From Streptomyces sp. NBC_00091 (lineage in GTDB: Bacteria > Actinomycetota > Actinomycetes > Streptomycetales > Streptomycetaceae): 64,000 bases of DNA. Position numbers and translations under genes: made by a program. This document shows, one piece after another, positions 15,299-23,825 of the stretch. Position 1 is the first letter of the stretch, and each line of letters starts with the position of its first letter. The stretch covers positions 4,340,001-4,404,000 of the forward strand of contig NZ_JAPEMA010000001.1 in NCBI RefSeq assembly GCF_026343185.1. Direction: 5' to 3'. The notes under the pieces are model-generated. The model did not search any database and had not been told where the DNA came from. It worked only from the letters and a program-made list of their open reading frames with translations.

Positions 15299-17178
15299 CG
15301 AATCGTCTCCAGGTGTTTGCGGTGCAGCCACTTGGGCAGGCCGGGCGCCTCCAGGAAGCCCTCGGCCCTGCCCGCCGCGATACCGATCCGCAGCAGGTCG
15401 GAACTCTTCTCGAAGAGCATGAACCGCGGCTCCCAGATAGGGCGGTATTTGGCGTTGGCCCGGTAGAGGGACTCGATCTGCCACCAGCGGGAGAAGAAGC
15501 TCAGCAGCGAGCGCCACATGCGCAGCACCGGACCCGCGCCGAGCTTGGACCCCCGCTCGAAGACGGAACGGAACATCGCGAAGTTGAGCGAGACCTGTGT
15601 GACGCCGATCTCCTTGGAACGCTCCAGCAGTTCGATGACCATGAACTCCATCAGGCCGTTCTCGGAATCCCGGTCACGGCGCATCAGGTCCAGGGACAGG
15701 CCCTTGGGGCCCCACGGCACGAAGGACAGCACGGCGCGCAGGTCGCCCTTGCCGTCGGTGCACTCCAGCATCACGCACTGGCCGTCGTCCGGGTCGCCCA
15801 GACGGCCCAGCGCCATGGAGAAGCCGCGCTCGGTCGCGCCGTCGCGCCAGTCGTCGGCCCGCTCCAGGAGTACGGCCATCTCCTCGGCCGGGATGTCGGC
15901 GTGGCGGCGGATGCGGACCGTGTAGCCGGCCCGCTTGACCCGGTTGTAGGCCTGCCGGACGGTGCGCATGGCGCGGCCCTCCAGCGTGAACTCGTCGGTC
16001 TCCACGATGGCCTCGTCGCCCAGCTCCAGGGCGTCCAGGCCGTGCCGGGCGTAGATCTGCCCGGCCTCCTCGCTCGCGCCCATCACGGCCGGCACCCAGC
16101 CGTGCTCGCGGGCCTCGGCCAGCCACGGCTCGATCGCGCCCGGCCAGGCCTCGGGGTCGCCGATGGGGTCGCCGGAGGCCAGCGAGACCCCGCCGACGAC
16201 GCGGTAGGTCACGGCGGCCTTGCCGGTCGGGGACCAGATCACGGACTTCTCGCGGCGCAGCGCGAAGTAGCCGAGCGAGTCGCGGTCGCCCTGCTTGGCG
16301 AGCAGCGCCCGCAGCCGCTCCTCGTCCTCGGGGGTGAGCGGGTCGACGGCGCGCCGCGAGCGGAACGCCGCGAACAGCACGGCGAGCAGCAGCAGCATCG
16401 ACATCACGTTGATGAACACGTCCACCCAGGCGGGCGTGGTGATCGCGTTGTACACCTTGTCGTCGGGCGCCAGCGTGATCAGCCGCATCACGCCGTACCG
16501 CCAGCGCGTCAGGAAGGTGGCGTCGGCGCGGTCCGCGTCGGTGTTCGTGGCGCCGACCAGCAGGGCGGCGATCAGCGAGGTGAGGAGCAGGCCGACGGCG
16601 GCCACGGCGGTGGCGAGCTTCGGGTTGGAGCGGTCGCCCTTGGCGTAGAACTCGTGGCGGCCCAGCAGCAGGGCGCCGACGAAGGCGGCCGTCAGGCCGA
16701 GCGAGACCCAGTTCTGCGCGTGGTCGCGGAACTCCGGGTAGCACAGGCTCAGTTCGCCGCCCGTGCAGGGCGCGAAGGCGGCGACCGCGAAGGCCAGCAG
16801 CAGCATGCCGCCGACCACCAGGTTCAGGATCCAGGCGGCCCGCTTGCGGCGGCCCATCGTGACCGCGAGCAGCAGCGAGAACAGCCCGGAGGCGAACCCG
16901 GCCGTCAGCAGGTACGGGGTGTAGAAGTCGGCGGTGTTGTGCCGGCGCAGGTCCTGCCCGAGCGAGAGCCACACCGCGCTCAGGAAGTTCACGAAGGTGA
17001 CGGACCGCAGGTACCAGACCGCGAAGGCGGCACCGCGCCGCGACCGGGGAGTGCCCCTGCGGGTCTCCGGTTTCGCGGCGGGTTCCCCTCCTTGCTCCTT
17101 CTTGCTGTTGGACCCCTTGCCGGAAGCCTGAGCGAGGCTCCGGTCGGTTTCTACGCTGGTCAAGCGGACCTCTCCCAT
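15295..17178 (-). CDS. DUF2156 / phosphatidylglycerol lysyltransferase-domain membrane protein
   Basis: 627 aa. The N-terminal half carries about six hydrophobic segments (VWYLRSVTFVNFLSAVWLSL, LTAGFASGLFSLLLAVTMG, ILNLVVGGMLLLAFAVAAFA, VAAVGLLLTSLIAALLVG and others). The C-terminal half (about 290-600) is the GNAT-like DUF2156 domain: VTYRVVGGVSLASGDPIGD, VMGASEEAGQIYARHGLDAL, LIRRHADIP-like, and RRDRDSENGLMEFMVIELL. Relatives of MprF/LysX move aminoacyl groups from tRNA to membrane lipids; this one has no aminoacyl-tRNA synthetase domain. ATG 17178 is listed; TTG 17163, after GGGAGAGG, is an equally good start. It overlaps the rhomboid-like gene by 4 bp. Lipid substrate is inferred from family only. 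Confidence 0.8.
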   Translation of the reverse strand: MGEVRLTSVETDRSLAQASGKGSNSKKEQGGEPAAKPETRRGTPRSRRGAAFAVWYLRSVTFVNFLSAVWLSLGQDLRRHNTADFYTPYLLTAGFASGLFSLLLAVTMGRRKRAAWILNLVVGGMLLLAFAVAAFAPCTGGELSLCYPEFRDHAQNWVSLGLTAAFVGALLLGRHEFYAKGDRSNPKLATAVAAVGLLLTSLIAALLVGATNTDADRADATFLTRWRYGVMRLITLAPDDKVYNAITTPAWVDVFINVMSMLLLLAVLFAAFRSRRAVDPLTPEDEERLRALLAKQGDRDSLGYFALRREKSVIWSPTGKAAVTYRVVGGVSLASGDPIGDPEAWPGAIEPWLAEAREHGWVPAVMGASEEAGQIYARHGLDALELGDEAIVETDEFTLEGRAMRTVRQAYNRVKRAGYTVRIRRHADIPAEEMAVLLERADDWRDGATERGFSMALGRLGDPDDGQCVMLECTDGKGDLRAVLSFVPWGPKGLSLDLMRRDRDSENGLMEFMVIELLERSKEIGVTQVSLNFAMFRSVFERGSKLGAGPVLRMWRSLLSFFSRWWQIESLYRANAKYRPIWEPRFMLFEKSSDLLRIGIAAGRAEGFLEAPGLPKWLHRKHLETIR

Positions 17179-17259
17179 GAAAAGCGATGATATGGGGCGT
17201 CACCGTCCGCAGCGCAGTGCGAGCACTGCGGACTGGTCAGGCCCGTAGTGCCCGGTGTT

Positions 17260-18354
17260 TCAGTCCGTCGGCTGTTCCGCAGCCGCCTTCTCTGCGTTCT
17301 CCGCCTTCTCCGCCTTCTCCGGCAGTTCCGCAGCGAGTGCGGCGGCCGCCTGGACCAGGGGGAGCGCCAGCAGGGCCCCGGTTCCTTCCCCTACTGTGAC
17401 GCCGTGGTCGAGCACCGGGTTGAGTGCCATCCGGTCCAGGGCCTTGGCCTGCCCCGGTTCCCCGCTGGACTGCCCGGCCAGCCACCAGTCGGGGGCGCGG
17501 AAGGCGGCCCGCTGGGCCACCAGCCCGCAGGCCGCCGAGACGACCCCGTCGAGGATGACCGGCGTACGGCGTACCGCGCACTGGAGCAGGAAACCGGTGA
17601 TCGCGGCGACGTCCGCGCCGCCCACCGCCGCCAGCAGCGCCATCTGGTCGCCCAGCACCGGGCGGGCCCGGCGCAGGGAGTCGCGGATGGCGGCGCACTT
17701 GCGCATCCAGGCCAGGTCGTCGATCGGCAGCCCGCCGCGGCCGGTGACCACGGAGGCGTCCGTCCCGCAGAGCGCGGCCACCAGCGTGGCCGCCACCGTG
17801 GTGCCGCCCACGCTCAGATCACCGAGGACGACCAGGTCCGTACCAGAGTCGGCCTCCTCGTCGGCGATCCGGATGCCGAGGCGCAGCGCGGCCTCGGCCT
17901 CCTCGGCCGTCAGCGCGTCCTCCACGTCGATCCGCCCGCTGCCGCGGCGTACGCGGTGGCGGACCACGTCCTCGGGCAGCAGCTCCGGGTCGCAGTCCAG
18001 GCCCGCGTCCACGACGCGCACGCCCGCGCCGAACCGCCCGGCCAGGATCGACACCGGGCTGGTCCCGTCCAGCACCGCGCGCACCAGCTCGTGGGCGCTG
18101 CCGGCGGGCCGGGCGGAGACCCCCTCGGCGGCGATCCCGTGGTCGGCGGCGAACAGGACGACGCGCGGCCGCTCGATCGGCCTGACCGGCACCCGGCCCT
18201 GCGCGGCGGCCAGCCATTCGGCGAGCTCGTCGAGCCGGCCCAGGGCGCCGGGCGGCACGGCCAGCCGCTCACGACGCTCCTCGGCGTCACGTCGGACACC
18301 CCCGTCGGGGCGTTCGATCAGATCGGAGAAGTCGTCGAGATTCAGCGTGGTCAT
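17260..18354 (-). CDS. cobT: Nicotinate-nucleotide-dimethylbenzimidazole phosphoribosyltransferase
   Basis: Cytosolic CobT, 364 aa, making alpha-ribazole phosphate from NaMN and DMB for the cobalamin lower ligand. Typical stretches are RRERLAVPPGALGRLDELAE, VVLFAADHGIAAEGVSA, DLVVLGDLSVGGTTVAATLV, GGADVAAITGFLLQCA and ALNPVLDHGVTVGEGTGAL; the catalytic Glu is in VGEGTGALLAL. The C-terminus has an odd short repeat, EKAEKAENAEKAAAE, encoded by repeated ctccgcctt units on the + strand, probably a slippage expansion outside the fold. It lies downstream of cobU on the same strand (55 bp gap), likely one operon. Confidence 0.95.
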   Translation of the reverse strand: MTTLNLDDFSDLIERPDGGVRRDAEERRERLAVPPGALGRLDELAEWLAAAQGRVPVRPIERPRVVLFAADHGIAAEGVSARPAGSAHELVRAVLDGTSPVSILAGRFGAGVRVVDAGLDCDPELLPEDVVRHRVRRGSGRIDVEDALTAEEAEAALRLGIRIADEEADSGTDLVVLGDLSVGGTTVAATLVAALCGTDASVVTGRGGLPIDDLAWMRKCAAIRDSLRRARPVLGDQMALLAAVGGADVAAITGFLLQCAVRRTPVILDGVVSAACGLVAQRAAFRAPDWWLAGQSSGEPGQAKALDRMALNPVLDHGVTVGEGTGALLALPLVQAAAALAAELPEKAEKAENAEKAAAEQPTD

Positions 18355-18409
18355 CTGGCAGAGATTACAGCCGTTCAGACCCTCCCTCAGGGGGTGTCCC
18401 GGCTCCGCT

Positions 18410-19624
18410 TCACCGAGGTTGTTCCTTGAGGACGAGCGCCTGTCCCGCGACCACCAGGAGTACGTGCTCGCACTCGCCCGCCACCCTGCTGTTCAGGCGG
18501 CCCAGTTCGTCGCGGAACCGCCGGCCCGACGCGGTCGCGGGGACCACGCCGGCCCCCACCTCGTTGCTCACCAGCACCACCGGGCGGCGGCACGCGCGGA
18601 CGGCCGCCACCAGGTCCTCCATCCGTTCGCGCAGCTCCTTGCGACCCCCGGCCGCCCACACCGCGTCGTCCCACGCCCCGGCCCGGTCCATGGCGTCGGT
18701 GAGCCACAGCGCCAGGCAGTCGATCAGCAGGGGCGGGCCGGCCTGCTCCAGCAGCGGCACCAGTTCGCAGGTCTCCAACGTCCGCCAGGTCGCCGGGCGC
18801 CGCTCGCGGTGGAGGCCGACGCGCTGGGCCCACTCCGCGTCGCCCTCGCGGGTGCCGCCGGTGGCGACGTAGATCACCTCGGGGAAGGCCGCCAGGCGCC
18901 GCTCGGCCTCGAAGGACTTGCCGGAGCGGGCCCCGCCGAGCACCAGGGTGCGGCGCGGCACGTCCGGTACCGCGTGGTACTCGCCGGCCACCACCGTGGT
19001 CCCGTCCGGTACCGCCCGCGCCCCGGCGGCCGCGCACTGGCGCTCCAGCTCCGGGCCCGGCGGGGTGTCGTGGTCCAGGTGCACGGCGATCACGTCGGTG
19101 GCCGGGCCGACGGCGCCGCTCGCCCGCAGCCGGGCCAGGGCCTCCGGCCGGCCGAGCACGTCCGCGAGGACCAGGTCGTACGGGCGCTGCGCGGGCCCGT
19201 TGTGAGTGCCGCCCGGCGCCCCGCCAGGCGGCAGGTACAGCAGCCGGCTCCCGTCCGGGCCCGTGACCTCGTACCCGGTGCCCGGCGCGTCCATCGGCAC
19301 CGCCCGCACCCGGTGCCCGCTGATCACCGCCAGCTCCCGCCCGTCGGGCACCCGCCCGGCGGCCGGCAGCCCGGGCGGCAGCTCGACGGCCGGCCCGTCG
19401 TGCGGGTGCGTCAGCAGCACCTGCCGCACACCGGCCAGCGAATGCCCCGCGCGGGCCCCGGCCAGCACCGCCCCGGGGGTCAGGTCGAGCAGCAGCGCCC
19501 CGTCCACGAGGACGGAGGTCGCGCCGCGGGACCGGGTGCCCACGGAGACCGCGCAGGCGGCGCAGGGACAGCCGGGGCGGGGCAGTCCTTCAGGGGTACC
19601 GGTGCCGAGCAGAGTGAGTTCCAC
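18410..19624 (-). CDS. cobU: Adenosylcobinamide kinase/guanylyltransferase fused to MBL-like domain
   Basis: 404 aa, two domains. Residues 220-404 are CobU: P-loop GGARSGKS (230-237), EVIYVATGGTREGDAEW, HRERRPATWRTLET, LIDCLALWLTD, VLVSNEVGAGVVP, RFRDELGRLN. It phosphorylates adenosylcobinamide and transfers GMP. Residues 1-215 resemble a metallo-beta-lactamase/PqqB-like fold (MELTLLGTGTPEGLPRPGCP, then LLTHPHDG at 71-77, AVHLDHD), but the HxHxDH motif is degenerate (HPHDGPAVE), so zinc catalysis is doubtful. GTG 19624 is preceded by GGGAGG and gives the natural ELTLLGTG start. It is upstream of cobT and divergent from the small gene at 19728. Confidence 0.9.
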   Translation of the reverse strand: MELTLLGTGTPEGLPRPGCPCAACAVSVGTRSRGATSVLVDGALLLDLTPGAVLAGARAGHSLAGVRQVLLTHPHDGPAVELPPGLPAAGRVPDGRELAVISGHRVRAVPMDAPGTGYEVTGPDGSRLLYLPPGGAPGGTHNGPAQRPYDLVLADVLGRPEALARLRASGAVGPATDVIAVHLDHDTPPGPELERQCAAAGARAVPDGTTVVAGEYHAVPDVPRRTLVLGGARSGKSFEAERRLAAFPEVIYVATGGTREGDAEWAQRVGLHRERRPATWRTLETCELVPLLEQAGPPLLIDCLALWLTDAMDRAGAWDDAVWAAGGRKELRERMEDLVAAVRACRRPVVLVSNEVGAGVVPATASGRRFRDELGRLNSRVAGECEHVLLVVAGQALVLKEQPR

Positions 19625-19727
19625 ACAGAGATCCTCCCGCGTCGCCGGTAGTGCTGCGCGCCCGGCTACTCTGCGGGCACACTCAAGGCGAGAAGCGTGA
19701 GATCGCGGACGAGCAACGGAGGCGGAC

Positions 19728-19937
19728 ATGGTGTGGACGTGGCGGTTCGAGAAGGCCGACGGCACCGAGACGAGCCCGGCGGTGGAACCGGAGGAGTTCA
19801 CCACCCAGGGGGACGCCGAGTCCTGGATCGGCGAGGTCTGGAAGGAGCTCCTGGACGGCGGCGCGGAGAAGGTGACCCTCTTCGAGGACGACACCCAGAT
19901 CTACGTGATGAGCCTGCGCGCGGCCGCCGAGGCCTGA
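19728..19937 (+). CDS. Small conserved hypothetical protein
   Basis: 69 aa, acidic and soluble, with two beta-rich stretches: MVWTWRFEKADGTE and AEKVTLFEDDTQIYVMSL. ACGGAGGCGGAC gives a strong ribosome site immediately before the ATG, and codon use is typical of the chromosome, so this is a real gene. I recall similar short proteins next to cobU in Streptomyces but know no function. Confidence 0.8.
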   Translation: MVWTWRFEKADGTETSPAVEPEEFTTQGDAESWIGEVWKELLDGGAEKVTLFEDDTQIYVMSLRAAAEA

Positions 19938-19984
19938 TCCCTGGCCGGGGGATGAGGGTGTGCCCGCCCTTGGGCCGGGCTCCA

Positions 19985-20115
19985 GCCCGGCTCGGGCCTC
20001 CCTCGGCGCCGGCTCAGGCCCCGCCTGCCTGGCGAGCTGGAATTGCCCGGAGGGCAATTCCAGCCCCGCCGGCGTTTGAGGCGCGGGGTGCGGGGCGGAG
20101 CCCCGGCGCGTAGCC
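19985..20115. repeat. Streptomyces intergenic palindromic repeat, copy 1
   Basis: Holds a perfect 13-bp hairpin (GCTGGAATTGCCC, 20036-20048, with its complement 20052-20064, loop gga) followed by gccggcgtttgaggcgcgg and a cggggcggagccccg hairpin. The same gccggcgtttgaggcg block recurs at 33.8-33.9 kb and, with one change, at 56.9-57.0 kb. It lies between the convergent genes at 19728 and 20148 and may serve as their terminator. Confidence 0.8.
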
Positions 20116-20147
20116 GCAGGCGCCCACGGCGGGACGCCCGGCCGGCT

Positions 20148-20972
20148 TCAGCCCCGGACCCCGCACAGGTGCAGCAGCGCGGCGACCCCGCGGTACGGGT
20201 CGGTCCGCCCGGCGCGCTCTTCGGCGGCCAGCAGGCGTTCCAGCTCCTCGTCCGGGGGGAGTTCCGCCCCGGCCTCGGTGCCGTCGGTGAAGACGCGGAC
20301 CCCGTACCAGGTGTGCAGGGGCGCGCCGATGCCCGACAGCGTGGCCGTCAGATCGGCCAGCCGGTCGGCCCGTACGTCCAGGCCCAGCCGGTTCGTGTAG
20401 TCGACGGTGTCGAAGGCGGCCAGCGCCCCCGGCCAGTCCCCGGACAGCCCGGGCCGCAGCGCGAGCGCGTCGCCGTTGCGCACCAGCAGCGACAGCAGTC
20501 CGCCGGGCGCCAGCATCCGGGCCAGCCCGGCGAGCATCGCGTCGGGTTCCGACACGTACATCAGCACCCCGTGGCACAGCACCACGTCGAAGCTGCCCGG
20601 TCCGAAGTGCGCGCCCGTCTCACGGCCGTCGCCCTCCACCAGCTCGACCCGGTCGCGGATCCCGGCGGGCTCGGCGGCCAGCGCCGCGTGCGCGACCGCC
20701 AGCATGGCGGCGTCCTGCTCCAGGCCGGTGACCCGGTGTCCGGCCCGGGCCAGACGCAGCGCCTGGGTGCCCTGGCCCATGCCGACGTCGAGGACGCGCA
20801 GCCGCTGCCCGACCGGGAAGCGGTGCGTGATCTGTTCCTCGACCTGCCGGCCCACGAGTTCCTGGCGGACGGCGTTGCGCAGTCCGCCCAGGCCCTCCAG
20901 CCACAGCCGGGCTCCCCCCGAGAAGCCCTCCCCCGGCGATGCCCCTGATGCTCCGGGCGTCGCTCCGGTCAG
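20148..20972 (-). CDS. SAM-dependent methyltransferase
   Basis: Class I methyltransferase of about 260-275 aa. Motif I is LRVLDVGMGQGTQALRLARA, motif II GLEQDAAML, then DRVELVEGDG, FDVVLCHGVLMYV and LAPGGLLSLLVRN (motifs IV-VI). The C-terminal part (DTVDYTNRLGLDVRADRLAD, HTWYGVRVFTDG) suggests a small-molecule or tRNA-type substrate; none can be named. The start is unresolved: no ATG or GTG lies between the upstream stop and the fold, and the given limit is a CTG overlapping the upstream TGA. Translation is probably coupled to the DUF3043 gene. Confidence 0.8.
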   Translation of the reverse strand: MTGATPGASGASPGEGFSGGARLWLEGLGGLRNAVRQELVGRQVEEQITHRFPVGQRLRVLDVGMGQGTQALRLARAGHRVTGLEQDAAMLAVAHAALAAEPAGIRDRVELVEGDGRETGAHFGPGSFDVVLCHGVLMYVSEPDAMLAGLARMLAPGGLLSLLVRNGDALALRPGLSGDWPGALAAFDTVDYTNRLGLDVRADRLADLTATLSGIGAPLHTWYGVRVFTDGTEAGAELPPDEELERLLAAEERAGRTDPYRGVAALLHLCGVRG

Positions 20973-21568
20973 GGCCGTTCCCCGCGCTTGACCTGCGGCT
21001 TGGGCAGGCGCAGGCGGCGCATCTGGAGGGTGCGCATCAGGCCGTACGCGACGGCGCCGCGGCGGGGCTCGTCCTTGAAGCGCTCGTTCAGCGCCTTGCG
21101 GAGCCGGAACCACAGGCCGATGGAGTCGAGGATGATCAGGACGATCACGCCGAGCCACAGCATCAGGGCGATGTTCTGGATCGACGGGACCCGGATCATG
21201 CTCAGCACCAGGATGATCACGGCCAGCGGCAGGAACATCTCGGCGATCGAGAAACGGGAGTCCACGAAGTCGCGGACGAAGCGGCGCACGGGCCCCTTGT
21301 CACGGGCGGGCAGATAGCGCTCGTCACCGTTGGCCAGCGCTTCGCGCTGCCTGGCCATCTCTTCACGGCGACGCTCGCGGGCTCGCTTGGCGTCCTCCTT
21401 GCGGTTGCCGGTCGAGGCCACCACGGCCTTGCGCTGCGACTGGGCCACAGCACGCTTCGGCGTCGGGCGGCCCTTCGGGGCCTGCGGGTCACGGGGCTGC
21501 GAGAGGTCGGCGCTCACCTTGTCGGTGGCGGCGGCCTTCTCTTCCTTGGAGGAGCGGCTACCAAACAC
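20969..21568 (-). CDS. DUF3043 membrane protein
   Basis: 199 aa. The N-terminal 100 residues are charged and soluble (FGSRSSKEEKAAATDKVSAD, KRARERRREEMARQREALA), followed by the conserved GDERYLPARDKGPVRRFVRD and two transmembrane helices (FLPLAVIILVLSMIRV, IALMLWLGVIVLIILDSIGLW), then a basic tail. This is the DUF3043 pattern common in actinobacteria; function unknown. GTG 21568 gives the family's (V/M)FGSRS start. It is divergent from pspA. Confidence 0.88.
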   Translation of the reverse strand: MFGSRSSKEEKAAATDKVSADLSQPRDPQAPKGRPTPKRAVAQSQRKAVVASTGNRKEDAKRARERRREEMARQREALANGDERYLPARDKGPVRRFVRDFVDSRFSIAEMFLPLAVIILVLSMIRVPSIQNIALMLWLGVIVLIILDSIGLWFRLRKALNERFKDEPRRGAVAYGLMRTLQMRRLRLPKPQVKRGERP

Positions 21569-21818
21569 AAACCCAACCCTACGTGGTCGGGGCCACGGGC
21601 CCCACCTCGGCGGGGAACGATCCGGCAACGGCGGGCGTCTTCCCTGTGCGGGCCTCGGGGATCACCTACTCCTCACGCCTGATACGGCACTGGGGTAGTC
21701 GTCCTCGAGGAGGAGCGCATCCGTACTCGAACAGTGCGGTAATAGAGACAGGGCCCGTACTGTGGGTCCTGTCGGTGACCTGGAGCACAGTCCGTCTAGA
21801 AGGGGGCGCGCGAAGCCC
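21569..21818. promoter_or_regulatory. Divergent intergenic region DUF3043 / pspA
   Basis: 250 bp holding both start regions. The stretch cggtaatagagacagg (about 21738-21753) is less G+C-rich and could contain the pspA promoter. No PspF-type sigma-54 motif (GG-N10-GC spaced by TTGC) is apparent, as expected for Streptomyces. No coding frame seen. Confidence 0.4.
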
Positions 21819-22613
21819 ATGAGCGGTGTCATGAAGCGTATGGGGATGATCTTCCGCGCGAAGGCGAACAAGGCCCTTGACCGGGCCGAGGACCCGCGCG
21901 AGACCCTCGACTACTCGTACCAGAAGCAGCTGGAGCTGCTTCAGAAGGTGCGCCGCGGCGTCGCCGACGTGGCGACCTCCCGCAAGCGCCTGGAACTGCA
22001 GCTGAACCAGCTCCAGGGCCAGTCCGCCAAGCTGGAGGAGCAGGGCCGCAAGGCCCTCGCCCTGGGCCGTGAGGACCTGGCCCGCGAGGCCCTGTCCCGC
22101 CGTGCCTCCCTCCAGCAGCAGGTCAGCGACCTGGAGGTGCAGCACCAGACCCTCCAGGGCGAGGAGGAGAAGCTGACGCTGGCCTCGCAGCGCCTCCAGG
22201 CCAAGGTGGACGCCTTCCGTACGAAGAAGGAGACCATCAAGGCCACCTACACCGCGGCCCAGGCGCAGACCCGCATCGCGGAGTCCTTCTCCGGCATCTC
22301 GGAGGAGATGAGCGACGTCGGCCTGGCCATCCAGCGGGCCGAGGACAAGACCGCCCAGCTCCAGGCCCGGGCCGGCGCGATCGACGAGCTGCTGGCCTCC
22401 GGCGCCCTGGACGACCAGAGCGGCCTCGGCTCCAAGGACGACATCCAGGCCGAGCTGGACCGCCTCTCCGGCGGCACCGACGTCGAGCTGGAGCTCCAGC
22501 GGATGAAGGCCGAGCTGGCGGGCGGCCCGTCCGCCCAGCAGCAGGCCATCGAGGGCGGCGCCCCGGGCACCGCCCAGCCGTCGCAGACCCAGCACCGGTT
22601 CGACAAGCAGTAG
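21819..22613 (+). CDS. pspA: Phage shock protein A, envelope-stress coiled coil
   Basis: Membrane-associated PspA/Vipp1-family protein of 264 aa that stabilises the cell membrane under stress. The amphipathic N-terminal helix (MKRMGMIFRAKANKALDRAE) and the signature DPRETLDYSYQKQLELLQKVRRG are present. A nearly continuous coiled coil runs from about residue 30 to 190 (LQLNQLQGQSAKLEEQGRKA, QQQVSDLEVQHQTLQGEEEK). The C-terminus is a Gly/Pro/Gln-rich flexible tail. ATG 21819 is chosen; ATG 21831 is possible. It is followed 14 bp later by pspAA, a common actinobacterial pair. Confidence 0.95.
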   Translation: MSGVMKRMGMIFRAKANKALDRAEDPRETLDYSYQKQLELLQKVRRGVADVATSRKRLELQLNQLQGQSAKLEEQGRKALALGREDLAREALSRRASLQQQVSDLEVQHQTLQGEEEKLTLASQRLQAKVDAFRTKKETIKATYTAAQAQTRIAESFSGISEEMSDVGLAIQRAEDKTAQLQARAGAIDELLASGALDDQSGLGSKDDIQAELDRLSGGTDVELELQRMKAELAGGPSAQQQAIEGGAPGTAQPSQTQHRFDKQ

Positions 22614-22627
22614 GACAGGGGCCCGTC

Positions 22628-22906
22628 ATGATTGTCCGCATCATGGGGGAAGGGCAGGTCGAGCTCGGTGACGAGCACCTCACCGAGCTCAACAAGCTGG
22701 ACGACGAACTCCTCGAGGAGATGGAGAGCGGCGACCAGGAGGGCTTCAGGCGCACGCTGGGCGCACTGCTCGAAGCCGTCCGGCGTCTGGGCAGCCCGCT
22801 GCCCGACGAGGCGCTGGAGCCGTCCGAGCTGATCCTGCCCGCACCCGACGCCACCCTCGACGAGGTGCGGCAGATGCTCAGTGACGACGGCCTCATCCCG
22901 GGCTGA
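22628..22906 (+). CDS. pspAA: PspA-associated protein PspAA
   Basis: 92-aa soluble protein. The fold starts MIVRIMGEGQVELGDEHLTE, continues ELNKLDDELLEEMESGDQEG and ends LDEVRQMLSDDGLIPG, the standard PspAA ending. Its partner PspA is immediately upstream in the same transcript. It ends just before a strong terminator. Exact role is not settled; it is thought to act with PspA. Confidence 0.9.
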   Translation: MIVRIMGEGQVELGDEHLTELNKLDDELLEEMESGDQEGFRRTLGALLEAVRRLGSPLPDEALEPSELILPAPDATLDEVRQMLSDDGLIPG

Positions 22907-22930
22907 GACGGGCCCGGGCACACCGACGAC

Positions 22931-22969
22931 GAAGGGCCCGCCCCCGTACCGCACGGGGGCGGGCCCTTC
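22931..22969. terminator. Bidirectional terminator after pspAA
   Basis: Perfect 17-bp stem (GAAGGGCCCGCCCCCGT with its complement) and a 5-nt loop between the convergent pspAA and membrane-protein genes. The outer GAA/TTC pairs give a T-run equivalent in both directions. Confidence 0.92.
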
Positions 22970-22981
22970 GCGTCACTCGCG

Positions 22982-23755
22982 TCACTCGCGCCGCTCCGCC
23001 TGGTCTGCGGCGCCTTTGTCCGGGTCGGAGAGCCCGCTGATGAAGTTCTCGAACTTGCGCCTGGGCCGCGCCCAGCGCCGGTCGTGGTGGAAGGCCCGCA
23101 GCCCCGCCCTGGCCCGCGCGCGCGGGCGTGCGGCGTAGAAGCGCTTGGCGTACGGGGAACCGGGCCGGGCCAGGCGCACCGCCCCGATCAGCGCCACGAA
23201 GGGGATCACCGTCCCGAAGATCGCGGTGCGCGGCTTCCCCTTCCACAGGGCGATCAGGGCCAGGAAGAAGTTCGTGGCGGTGTTCATGACGACGAGGCCG
23301 CGGCTGTGCCGCTCCTTCGGGGACAGCTCGTTGACCCCGAAGGGCAGGAAGCCGCCCAGCACCAGCGCCACCACCGCGGCCGTCAGCACCACGATCTCCA
23401 CGCTCTTGCGGCCCTGCTCGCTCCAGTAGACGTCGTCCAGGTGCAGGAGCAGCGCGAACTCGTCCAGCACCAGGCCCGCGCCCAGCCCGAAGAGCACCGC
23501 CGACAGGCCCGCGCCGAAGGTGTGCGTCCCGCTGCCGACCGCGCCGAACCCGCCGATGATCACGAGGATCACCCCCGGCACCACGTGGTGGACGTGCAGA
23601 CCGCCCGGGGTGATGTTCTTGAAGGGGCCCTTCCCGGCCCGGATCAGCCGCGTGATCACGCGTGTGACCAGGAACGACAGCACGAAGGAGAGCAGGGCCA
23701 GCAGCAGGGGGAGCTTGCCCGGCTCGATGATGTTGCGTTCCCACCAGTGACCCAC
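22982..23755 (-). CDS. Actinobacterial integral membrane protein, function unknown
   Basis: 257 aa with about six hydrophobic segments: LPLLLALLSFVLSFLVTRVI, VVPGVILVIIGGFGAVG, GLSAVLFGLGAGLVLDEFAL, IVVLTAAVVALVLGGFLPF, VVMNTATNFFLALIALW and AIFGTVIPFVALIGAVRL. A histidine-rich motif GGLHVHHVVPG and the acidic HLDDVYWSEQGRKSV suggest a metal- or lipid-related membrane site. A basic cytosolic tail of about 60 residues follows. GTG 23755 follows GGGAG. Codon use is chromosomal. No named family is recalled. Confidence 0.8.
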   Translation of the reverse strand: MGHWWERNIIEPGKLPLLLALLSFVLSFLVTRVITRLIRAGKGPFKNITPGGLHVHHVVPGVILVIIGGFGAVGSGTHTFGAGLSAVLFGLGAGLVLDEFALLLHLDDVYWSEQGRKSVEIVVLTAAVVALVLGGFLPFGVNELSPKERHSRGLVVMNTATNFFLALIALWKGKPRTAIFGTVIPFVALIGAVRLARPGSPYAKRFYAARPRARARAGLRAFHHDRRWARPRRKFENFISGLSDPDKGAADQAERRE

Positions 23756-23825
23756 GACACCAGCTCCCGATATGGCATGTAATGAGCAATTTACCGCCCA
23801 CCGTAAGCGGGTAGCGTTCGCGCCG

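Noticed and set aside
17260..19624. Cobalamin riboswitch ahead of cobU or cobT
   Set aside because: The leader of cobU is short and I found no B12-box-like sequence.
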